A stretch of DNA of 64,000 bases, taken from contig NZ_JAAORH010000003.1 of the NCBI RefSeq assembly GCF_017696085.1, positions 372,001 to 436,000 of the forward strand, in the 5' to 3' direction. Under the pieces are notes generated by a model that saw nothing but the letters and a program-made list of their open reading frames with translations, was not told the origin of the DNA and ran no database searches. Shown here in pieces: positions 57,405 through 64,000 of the stretch. Every line of letters starts with the position of its first letter. Positions within the stretch are counted from its first letter, which is position 1. Source of the DNA: Prochlorococcus marinus XMU1410 (GTDB lineage: Bacteria > Cyanobacteriota > Cyanobacteriia > PCC-6307 > Cyanobiaceae). The position numbers and the translations under genes were made by a program.

Positions 57405-58937
57405 GTGAAGAAAGTAATCATAAGGAAAACTGAAGAAATAGAAAATTGGAGGAGAAATATAAATAGTGAAATTAACTTCATTCCAACAATGGGTAATCTT
57501 CATGATGGTCATATTAAACTTATATCAACAGCAAAAAATGACAATTCTAATGTTAATTTAGTAAGTATTTTTATTAATCCACTTCAATTTGATAACAAGT
57601 TAGATTTAGAGAATTACCCTAAAACAATTGACAATGATATAAAAATTTCGTTTACAAATGGCGCAGATGCTATCTTCATCCCAAGTAATGAAGATATATA
57701 TCCACCGAATAATAAAAATATTAAATTCCTAAAAGCTCCAAAAGAATTATCTTCTGCATTATGTGGATTAAATCGAATTGGACATTTTGATGGCGTTTGT
57801 ACAGTAGTTTATAGATTACTTAATCTCATCAAGCCAAAAAATCTTTACTTAGGAGAAAAAGATTGGCAACAACTTTTAATTTTAAAAAATCTTGTCCTTA
57901 GAATGAAATTAAACGTTGCTATTAAATCCATTCCTACACAAAGAGATTTTGATGGAATTCCTTTAAGTTCACGAAATGTACATTTATCAAAAAACGAAAG
58001 AAAATTGATTAGGTTTTTTTCAAGTGAGTTATTAGAAGCAAAAAAAAAATTTCAACAAGATAAAAAGATCAATTTAAACCAAATAATTAAGAAGCTATCA
58101 GCAAAAAAAATTTCAGTTGAATATTTAGAACATTTACACCCTCATACACTCCAAAAAGCGAGACTTGAGGATAATATTTCGTTATTAGCTGGTGCGATAA
58201 GATGTGGAGAGACAAGATTAATTGATCACGTTTTTCTAATGAAAAGAAAGCCGATTATTGCAATTGATGGTCCTGCAGGTTCAGGTAAAAGTACTGTAAC
58301 AAAGTTAATAGCGAAGAAACTTAAACTTTTATATTTAGATACTGGAGCAATGTACAGGGCATTGAGTTGGCTTATGATAAAAGAAAGTATTAACTATAAA
58401 AAAGAAAAAAATTTACAGAATATTCTTAAAGGTATATCTATAGTTTTCAAGTCGAATACAAATTCACATCAGGATGTTTATGTTAATAACTACTGTGTTA
58501 CTGAAGAAATTAGGTCGCAAAAGATAAGTTCCATAGTTTCTAAAATTTCCTCAATAAAAGAAGTAAGAGAATTCTTAGTAGAAGAACAAAGAAAAATTGG
58601 AGAATCAGGCGGACTTGTAGCTGAGGGAAGAGATATAGGAACTACTGTTTTTCCTCATGCAGAACTTAAAATATTTTTAACTGCTAGCATCGATGAAAGA
58701 GCAAAAAGAAGAAAATCTGATAAAAATAGTAAAGACTCACAAGAAATAGACCTTCATACATTAAAAGAACTTATAAAGAAAAGAGATTTTGAAGATTCCA
58801 ATAGGGAAATTTCGCCTCTAATTAAGGCGAATGATGCAATAGAAATTATTACCGACGGATATACAATTAATGAGGTAGTGGATAAAGTTATTGATCTTTA
58901 CAATGACAAGATTCCTAAAGAGACTGAGATCAAATAA
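57405..58937 (+). CDS. panC/cmk: Bifunctional pantothenate synthetase / cytidylate kinase
   Basis: A 510-residue fusion. Residues 1 to about 278 are PanC: PTMGNLHDGHIKLI, CGLNRIGHFDGVCTVV and YLGEKDWQQLLIL, then IPLSSRNVHLS. From about 281 is cytidylate kinase: IAIDGPAGSGKSTVTKLIA (P-loop near 288), LDTGAMYRALSWLM and VAEGRDIGTTVFP. PanC joins pantoate and beta-alanine, and Cmk phosphorylates CMP. The fusion is a known cyanobacterial trait. Start GTG 57405. No linker of note. Confidence 0.97.
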   Translation: MKKVIIRKTEEIENWRRNINSEINFIPTMGNLHDGHIKLISTAKNDNSNVNLVSIFINPLQFDNKLDLENYPKTIDNDIKISFTNGADAIFIPSNEDIYPPNNKNIKFLKAPKELSSALCGLNRIGHFDGVCTVVYRLLNLIKPKNLYLGEKDWQQLLILKNLVLRMKLNVAIKSIPTQRDFDGIPLSSRNVHLSKNERKLIRFFSSELLEAKKKFQQDKKINLNQIIKKLSAKKISVEYLEHLHPHTLQKARLEDNISLLAGAIRCGETRLIDHVFLMKRKPIIAIDGPAGSGKSTVTKLIAKKLKLLYLDTGAMYRALSWLMIKESINYKKEKNLQNILKGISIVFKSNTNSHQDVYVNNYCVTEEIRSQKISSIVSKISSIKEVREFLVEEQRKIGESGGLVAEGRDIGTTVFPHAELKIFLTASIDERAKRRKSDKNSKDSQEIDLHTLKELIKKRDFEDSNREISPLIKANDAIEIITDGYTINEVVDKVIDLYNDKIPKETEIK

Positions 58938-58939
58938 AT

Positions 58940-59413
58940 TCAAGAAATACTTTCCAAAAAACCGTTTACAGAGTCTTCTAGAATATCAAGGACATAATCA
59001 AAGCCTTCATCACCACCAAAATATGGGTCAGGAACTTCTTGCTCATTAAAAACAGATCTAAAATCTTGTATTTTTTTTATCGCTGCAAAACCAGTTGAAG
59101 CTGTTCTATTTTTAAGATCTTGAATATTTTTAAAATTTGAATCGTCCATCGCAAGAATATAGTTAAATTCGTCAAAATCTTTGCTAGTAATTTGACGAGC
59201 CTTGCTTAAGATATTTATATCTCTTCGTTCTGCCGCAATTCTCATCCTAGAGTCAGCTTTTTTTCCAATATGCCAACTCCCAGTTCCAGCAGAATCAACA
59301 ATAAAGGCATCGGTTAATCCATTCTTTTCAAGTAGTCTTATAAAGATAGCTTCTGCTGCAGGAGACCTACAAATATTTCCCAAACATACAAAAAGAACAG
59401 AAATTTTATTCAT
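58940..59413 (-). CDS. Low-molecular-weight protein tyrosine phosphatase
   Basis: A 157-residue phosphatase. The P-loop VCLGNICRSP has Cys10 and Arg16 (CX5R), and the general acid lies in VPDPYFGGDEGF. The fold is close to arsenate reductase ArsC of the LMW-PTP type, but the extra ArsC cysteines are not seen, so tyrosine phosphatase is favoured. Partner kinase unknown. It converges with panC-cmk, with two bases between stops. It follows pebB by 32 bases. Confidence 0.87.
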   Translation of the reverse strand: MNKISVLFVCLGNICRSPAAEAIFIRLLEKNGLTDAFIVDSAGTGSWHIGKKADSRMRIAAERRDINILSKARQITSKDFDEFNYILAMDDSNFKNIQDLKNRTASTGFAAIKKIQDFRSVFNEQEVPDPYFGGDEGFDYVLDILEDSVNGFLESIS

Positions 59414-59445
59414 ATGATTTCAAATTTCAGTTGATTATAAGAGTT

Positions 59446-60207
59446 TTAAGTAGTAAATAAAACTTCTTCAATTAAAGATTCAGTAAATTCTTTACCAAAC
59501 AAACTCGACAACATTGGCCTTGCTGGATCGTTATCTCTTCTATAATTCAAATAATTATTTTGACCGTTTATTAATTCTTTTTGCATTTCAATATTGACTT
59601 CTTTGCTTTCGAAAAGAATTTCCAAATACAAATCAAGATATTTCTTAAATGAGGTATAAAGCTGATTAGTAATTAAAAAATCACTTCTTTCTTCTTTTGG
59701 TAATTTTGACCATATTACTCCTGGAGAAAAAAATCTAGCTACGTCCGCAGACATTTTTTCAGCTAATGGGAGTGATGAATGACAATGATTTTTGAGTTTT
59801 ATAAGTTTATCTAATAACTCATTATTGTATTGATTTTGTATTTTCAATGAAGGCTGAAAATCTAACACTATTAAATAACTATTAGGTAGAGAAACAAAAT
59901 CTACTCCAAAAAATGGAACGTTATAAATAGTATTAGGAATAATTAAAAAATTTAAAACAGAATAATTTGGACTATTTATACAAACTGCCCTTGCGAATTG
60001 AATTCTTTTTTTATGCGTTACACCCCAAGTAGATAGATTCACATTTTTTTTTGATTTCTTTGAACCATAAGTTGAATCTTTATAAGAATATTCCGAGGGT
60101 ATTTTTTTTTCTAAACAGTTATATTTACTTAAATTGCTTGTTAAATATTTTAAGAAATTATGCCATCTCCAATCTGGCCTATAAAAAATAGTATCTTGTA
60201 TTAACAT
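59446..60207 (-). CDS. pebB: Phycoerythrobilin:ferredoxin oxidoreductase
   Basis: PebB makes phycoerythrobilin from 15,16-dihydrobiliverdin using reduced ferredoxin. The 253-residue protein has [43 protein letters not shown] and the C-terminal [20 protein letters not shown], which fits the ferredoxin-dependent bilin reductase family. The order Ho1-PebA-PebB and the length support PebB over PcyA. ATG abuts the pebA stop, so the genes are coupled. Confidence 0.88.
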   Translation of the reverse strand: MLIQDTIFYRPDWRWHNFLKYLTSNLSKYNCLEKKIPSEYSYKDSTYGSKKSKKNVNLSTWGVTHKKRIQFARAVCINSPNYSVLNFLIIPNTIYNVPFFGVDFVSLPNSYLIVLDFQPSLKIQNQYNNELLDKLIKLKNHCHSSLPLAEKMSADVARFFSPGVIWSKLPKEERSDFLITNQLYTSFKKYLDLYLEILFESKEVNIEMQKELINGQNNYLNYRRDNDPARPMLSSLFGKEFTESLIEEVLFTT

Positions 60208-60924
60208 TCAATGAATAATCTCATTATTTAATGTAAATAGAAATTTATTGATAAATTTTTTTGTCCATTTTTCGCCAAAAAAAGATTTAAACAATTTATC
60301 TGCAGGGTCTTTTTCAAAACTGTACTTATCATATTTAATTTGATTAATCTTTATTTCTTCTGCATTTAAAAATTGATTAACAGGATTCGATTTATAAATG
60401 TTCAAATAATTATTTACAAATGAATGGAATATATTTTTTAAATCTCTATCAAGATTTAATTTATTTCCTCTACATATAATCACCCATGGGGAGAAATACT
60501 TTTTTGAATCATATATATTCTTCATTTTATTATTATCAAATGCAGAATATTTTTTCTTAATACTACCTAAACTTGAACAATATTTTTCAAGATATTTGCT
60601 TTCTTGAATTAAAGGTTGATAATCAAGTATTGCTAATAACTTTTGAGAAGTTCCAAACCATAAAATATCAGCTCCTAAAATAGGAAGTTCACTATCAAAA
60701 TTAGGATATGCGACCGTATTAAACACTTGCAGTTTTTTGCCACCATCTAATCTTGTTATTCGCCACTTTCTATATTCGGGAGATGAAAAAAGCCAATTTT
60801 TAATAATATATTTTGAGTCTTCATTGTGATGTTCTCTGAATTCACCAGATATTTGTACCTCATGTCCATTTAATTGATCAATATTGGTTTTAAGGAAATC
60901 AACTAATGAATCAAACATAAACAT
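60208..60924 (-). CDS. pebA: 15,16-dihydrobiliverdin:ferredoxin oxidoreductase
   Basis: PebA does the first two-electron reduction of biliverdin IXalpha. The 238-residue sequence has [40 protein letters not shown] (bilin-pocket region) and [21 protein letters not shown]. It is placed between ho1 (1-base overlap) and pebB (abutting), the usual bilin operon. No phycobiliprotein genes lie near, so the product may serve as a free chromophore or residual pigment. Confidence 0.88.
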   Translation of the reverse strand: MFMFDSLVDFLKTNIDQLNGHEVQISGEFREHHNEDSKYIIKNWLFSSPEYRKWRITRLDGGKKLQVFNTVAYPNFDSELPILGADILWFGTSQKLLAILDYQPLIQESKYLEKYCSSLGSIKKKYSAFDNNKMKNIYDSKKYFSPWVIICRGNKLNLDRDLKNIFHSFVNNYLNIYKSNPVNQFLNAEEIKINQIKYDKYSFEKDPADKLFKSFFGEKWTKKFINKFLFTLNNEIIH

Positions 60925-61634
60925 TAGGTCTCGGTACTTCCTTTCCTAACTTTTTTTGTAATGTAATTGAATACAATCTTGCCTAAAACAGCAATCAAGT
61001 TACCTTCAAGCTCCTTAAACATTTTCATATTGTAAGTAAAAGCTTGATTAGCTTCATCAATAATTTGATCAGCCATATTTTGATTTATCGGAAGTTGATT
61101 CAAAGTAAGGGAATATTCTTCCTTGAATTTTTTTTCATCAGCAATTAATTCAAACTCATAAAAATTTAAACCATCATTTCCCTGCAAATTTAATGCTTTT
61201 TTAGCGATCCTTTTCAAGATTTGCCCCCCAGATAAATCTCCTATATAGCGAGTGTAGTGATGACCAACTAAGAGCTCAGGTGAATTTTTTGCGACCTCTC
61301 GGATTCTTTCGACATATTCTTTTGCTGAGTGCGAAATATTAATTTCATTCTTCCAGTTTTCACCAAAATAAAATTTAAGATCATTTACAAGAGTTTCTTT
61401 CCTGAATAATGATTTAAAACCTATAGGTTTTATGACGGGATGTTCCTCATTAACCAGTCTTTCAATTTCCTCTTCCATGGCTTCATAAACAAAATATAAA
61501 TCACTAATTAATTTTCTATAAGATTTTTTTTCAACAACTCCTTTTAAAAAACAAGCCACAAAGCCAGTATTTTCCGCCATAGTGTGGGATTTTTTTGTCC
61601 CTTCTCTTAATTGTCCTGCAAGAGCGACTGCCAT
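60924..61634 (-). CDS. ho1: Heme oxygenase
   Basis: Ferredoxin-dependent heme oxygenase cleaving heme to biliverdin, CO and iron. The 236-residue protein has the proximal-His segment [20 protein letters not shown] (His17) and the distal helix [22 protein letters not shown]. Supplies biliverdin to PebA and PebB directly downstream. It stops within the first base of pebA. Confidence 0.95.
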   Translation of the reverse strand: MAVALAGQLREGTKKSHTMAENTGFVACFLKGVVEKKSYRKLISDLYFVYEAMEEEIERLVNEEHPVIKPIGFKSLFRKETLVNDLKFYFGENWKNEINISHSAKEYVERIREVAKNSPELLVGHHYTRYIGDLSGGQILKRIAKKALNLQGNDGLNFYEFELIADEKKFKEEYSLTLNQLPINQNMADQIIDEANQAFTYNMKMFKELEGNLIAVLGKIVFNYITKKVRKGSTET

Positions 61635-61691
61635 ATATTTTGAATTATTTTTATAACTGTGTTTAATCTACAAGAAAAATATATAAAACAG

Positions 61692-62120
61692 CTAATTTTT
61701 GTTACCACCAGATGTTGTAGAGAATAGCTTATAAAGTTCTTTACAAACCAAAAACAGATTATCTTTTTGTTCCTTTTGCGGTAGATGAGTGCCAGTCATT
61801 TCCCAATCACCGATGGTAGCCACTCTCCATCTCTCTGAGGGAACAATCATACCTCGCATTATTATTCCCAACAATTTCGGGACTCTGTCATTACTATCAT
61901 TTTCAATTCTTAATTGTAAGAGTATCGCTCTACATTCAATAAGAGGACTCCAACCAGGAAAATGAAAGGCAAAATCAATAGTATCTTGCATAGATTCATT
62001 TGTATTGTCCCAGGGACTAAAGTTTACGCTTGCATCTGGAAAATATTTCCGAAATAAAGCTGCAGTAGAAGCAATTTTATTAGCTATCTCAACATTACTT
62101 ACATTTGAACTCGCATTCAT
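61692..62120 (-). CDS. Conserved hypothetical protein upstream of ho1
   Basis: A 142-residue soluble protein, with NVEIANKIASTAALFRKYFP, then FHFPGWSPLIECRAILLQLRI, IMRGMIVPSERWRVATIGDWEM and KELYKLFSTTSG. I do not recognise a family with known function. Cyanobacterial conservation is a recall. It lies 57 bases before the ho1 start in the same direction, so it may be the first gene of the bilin operon. Confidence 0.7.
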   Translation of the reverse strand: MNASSNVSNVEIANKIASTAALFRKYFPDASVNFSPWDNTNESMQDTIDFAFHFPGWSPLIECRAILLQLRIENDSNDRVPKLLGIIMRGMIVPSERWRVATIGDWEMTGTHLPQKEQKDNLFLVCKELYKLFSTTSGGNKN

Positions 62121-62330
62121 AAATGGCTGAGTATTTTTTTGAAAATGACATAATTTGCTTTAACTTGCTTATTAACTACTTTTTCTTTTAATAAAGATGT
62201 TGAAATGCTGATCAATAAACTATTCTCTATTCACATTTGACTAATAAATTTCTAGTTTTTAAAGAAAATAACTCATCGCAAATTAAAATGCTATGAGCTT
62301 CTAAGAGTTATCTTTTATTAATTCAATGCT

Positions 62331-63755
62331 ATGCCAAAATTTGAAAAATTAACTTTACCTAGTGAAGGCGAGATAATAACTTTTAATCAAGGCAAACCTA
62401 ATGTTCCTAATAATCCAATTGTCCCATTTATAAGGGGTGATGGTACTGGAGTTGATATTTGGCCTGCTACTCAAATCGTTCTTGATTCAGCGATTAAAAA
62501 AAGCTATGGAAATGAAAGAAAAATTAATTGGTTTAAAGTCTATGCAGGAGATGAAGCTTGTGAACTTTATGGAACATATAACTATCTCCCTCAAGATACT
62601 ATTGAGGCAATCAGGCACTTCGGCGTAGCTATTAAAGGTCCTTTAACGACTCCCATCGGTGGAGGTATTAGATCTCTTAATGTTGCATTAAGACAAATCT
62701 TTGATTTATATAGTTGTGTTAGACCATGCAGATATTATTCAGGGACGCCAAGCCCTCACAAAAATCCCCAAAATCTGGACGTTATTGTTTATAGAGAAAA
62801 TACTGAAGATATCTACATGGGAATTGAATGGGAAGCCGAGGATAATAATTGTCTTGAATTAATTAATCACTTAAATAATGTTGTAATACCAAATAGTAAA
62901 AATTTAAAAAATAGATCCATACCAAACGGATCAGGAATTGGAATAAAACCAGTAAGCAAATCTGGAAGCCAAAGGCATATTAGAAAGGCCATTGAACATG
63001 CTAAAAGATTATCAGGAGATAAAAGGCATGTGACTCTTGTACATAAAGGGAATATTATGAAATATACCGAAGGTGCATTTAGAGATTGGGGTTATGAATT
63101 AGCAGTCAATGAATTTAGAGAAGATTGCATTACAGAAAGAGAAAGCTGGATTTTAGATAATATTCATAAAAATCCAGAAATTACAATTGAAAATAATGCC
63201 CGAAAAATCGAACCAGGTTTTGACAAGCTTACAAATAACAAAAAAGCATTCATTTGCGAAGAAATTAAAGAAGTAATTGCATCAATTTCAAATTCGCATG
63301 GAGACGGAAAATGGAGAGAACTTATTCTTGTTGATGATCGGATAGCTGATAGTATATTTCAACAAATTCAAACTAGACCTCAAGAATATTCAATTCTTGC
63401 AACCTTAAACCTCAATGGAGACTATGTTTCTGATGCAGCTGCAGCAATTGTTGGAGGCCTAGGTATGGCTCCTGGTGCAAATATTGGGGATAATGCAGCA
63501 ATTTTCGAAGCTACGCATGGTACTGCGCCAAAACATGCAGGCTTAAATAAGATTAATCCAGGCTCAGTAATTCTTAGTGGTGTAATGATGCTTGAATATT
63601 TTGGTTGGGATGAAGCAGCTAACTTAATTACAAATGGTTTAAGCAAGGCAATAGAGCAAAAAAAAGTCACCTATGATCTAGCACGCCTAATGGAACCTAA
63701 AGTAGAACCGTTGTCTTGCAGTAGTTTTGCTGAAGAAATTATCTCAAATTTCTAA
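62331..63755 (+). CDS. icd: NADP-dependent isocitrate dehydrogenase
   Basis: Makes 2-oxoglutarate from isocitrate, the main carbon skeleton for nitrogen assimilation in cyanobacteria. The 474-residue protein has FIRGDGTGVDIWPA, GPLTTPIGGGIRSLNVALRQ, VYRENTEDIYMGIEW, VHKGNIMKYTEGAF and EATHGTAPKHAG. The length is above E. coli (416) because of inserts in the middle and C-terminal parts, usual for cyanobacteria. I saw no clean NtcA site (GTA-N8-TAC) upstream. Confidence 0.97.
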   Translation: MPKFEKLTLPSEGEIITFNQGKPNVPNNPIVPFIRGDGTGVDIWPATQIVLDSAIKKSYGNERKINWFKVYAGDEACELYGTYNYLPQDTIEAIRHFGVAIKGPLTTPIGGGIRSLNVALRQIFDLYSCVRPCRYYSGTPSPHKNPQNLDVIVYRENTEDIYMGIEWEAEDNNCLELINHLNNVVIPNSKNLKNRSIPNGSGIGIKPVSKSGSQRHIRKAIEHAKRLSGDKRHVTLVHKGNIMKYTEGAFRDWGYELAVNEFREDCITERESWILDNIHKNPEITIENNARKIEPGFDKLTNNKKAFICEEIKEVIASISNSHGDGKWRELILVDDRIADSIFQQIQTRPQEYSILATLNLNGDYVSDAAAAIVGGLGMAPGANIGDNAAIFEATHGTAPKHAGLNKINPGSVILSGVMMLEYFGWDEAANLITNGLSKAIEQKKVTYDLARLMEPKVEPLSCSSFAEEIISNF

Positions 63756-63766
63756 TTTTAGAAATT
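63747..63766. terminator. Possible bidirectional terminator between icd and the sugar kinase gene
   Basis: AATTTCTAA (63747-63755) and TTAGAAATT (63758-63766) are a perfect 9-bp stem spanning both stop codons. On the plus strand AGTTTTATTTT follows. It has very few G/C pairs, so strength is doubtful. Confidence 0.4.
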
Positions 63767-64000
63767 AGTTTTATTTTCAAAAACTTTCCAAATATTCACC
63801 AGTGAATCTTTAGTGCCAATGTTTCCAGGATGTGTAACAACAGGAATTTTTTCGCCATTTTTTAAGTTGCAAGTCACTACTGAAATGCCAGTTAAAATCT
63901 GTCCTTCAAGATAAACATAATCTGCATTAAGTCCATTACTAAGAATCAAATTTGTTGTTATTCCACCTTTTGAAATCAAATATCCTATTTCATATTTCAA
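63758..64000 (-). CDS. Four-carbon acid sugar kinase family (DUF1537) C-terminus, partial
   Basis: Eighty residues open at the right edge, so the true start lies beyond 64000 and the first Met is internal. GYLISKGGITTNLILSNGL, ILTGISVVTC and VVTHPGNIGTKDSLVNIWKVF match the nucleotide-binding C-terminal domain of the four-carbon acid sugar kinase family (OtnK-like): the GG-T and P-G-N-x-G motifs are present. Substrate unknown. The stop overlaps the shared hairpin with icd. Confidence 0.6.
   Translation of the reverse strand: MKYEIGYLISKGGITTNLILSNGLNADYVYLEGQILTGISVVTCNLKNGEKIPVVTHPGNIGTKDSLVNIWKVFENKTNF

Noticed and set aside
62121-62330. NtcA or other nitrogen-control site upstream of icd
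   Set aside because: I looked for GTA-N8-TAC and saw none; the region is A/T-rich with no clear element.
1-64000. CRISPR array, prophage, insertion sequence, toxin-antitoxin or defence island
   Set aside because: No repeated spacer pattern, transposase, integrase or known defence gene seen; content is core metabolism and translation.

Overview
The window is an AT-rich stretch of a cyanobacterial chromosome. Gene content, gene order and small compact genes point to Prochlorococcus, most likely a high-light clade. The supporting features are psaA/psaB with 767- and 742-residue products, the cyanobacterial order of the S10/spc/alpha ribosomal cluster, a PanC-Cmk fusion, a heme oxygenase-pebA-pebB cluster with no phycobiliprotein genes nearby, and NdhN-LdpA. 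Clade and strain are inferred from recall of typical gene content, not from a search. I see no prophage, insertion sequence, CRISPR array or restriction island. This is core genome.

Layout, left to right. A glycosyltransferase start is cut by the left edge, followed by psaA-psaB (minus) with a clear terminator. Then come a CbiG-CobJ fusion, a HAD protein, tRNA-Ser, alanine racemase and an HNH endonuclease. Positions 9.7-25.8 kb hold one long minus-strand ribosomal cluster, read from rplC down to prfA: L3-L4-L23-L2-S19-L22-S3-L16-L29-S17-L14-L24-L5-S8-L6-L18-S5-L15-SecY-Adk-L36-S13-S11-RpoA-L17-TruA-L13-S9-L31-RF1. From 26 to 35 kb are ndhN, ldpA, tRNA-Gln, a second HAD protein, recA with a recognisable LexA box, a degenerate helicase, tyrA, a carotenoid desaturase-like gene, a fructosamine kinase and a CAAD-domain membrane protein. 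From 35 to 47 kb are a ThiF/MoeB-rhodanese fusion, a tandem-duplicated cobalamin adenosyltransferase, larE, speD, recF, tRNA-Arg, ppc, gshA, trpE and psaD. From 47 to 59 kb are a divergent histidine kinase, rodA, mrp, hemF, a CCB-like protein, an RNase D, a LpxB-like protein, tRNA-Cys, small unknowns, purM, panC-cmk and a tyrosine phosphatase. From 59 to 64 kb are pebB, pebA, ho1, an unknown gene, icd and the end of a four-carbon acid sugar kinase-like gene.

Functionally the region combines photosystem I (PsaA, PsaB, PsaD), NDH-1 (NdhN), tetrapyrrole and bilin metabolism (HemF, Ho1, PebA, PebB, CobJ, CobO), carbon and nitrogen entry points (PEP carboxylase, isocitrate dehydrogenase), translation and secretion, and DNA repair (RecA, RecF).

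I did not find an obvious new multi-gene system. The items most worth checking are: (1) recF has no ATG/GTG/TTG start in its reading frame and begins at an A8T7 homopolymer, suggesting slippage or a non-canonical start; (2) a pair of overlapping, mutually exclusive hairpins ending in a U-tract lies between rplC and ndhN and could be an unannotated RNA or attenuator; (3) an orphan LarE; (4) a tandem CobO; (5) a DinG-like helicase and a histidine kinase that seem to have lost catalytic motifs; (6) an unusual C9A9 run between rpsK and rpoA.
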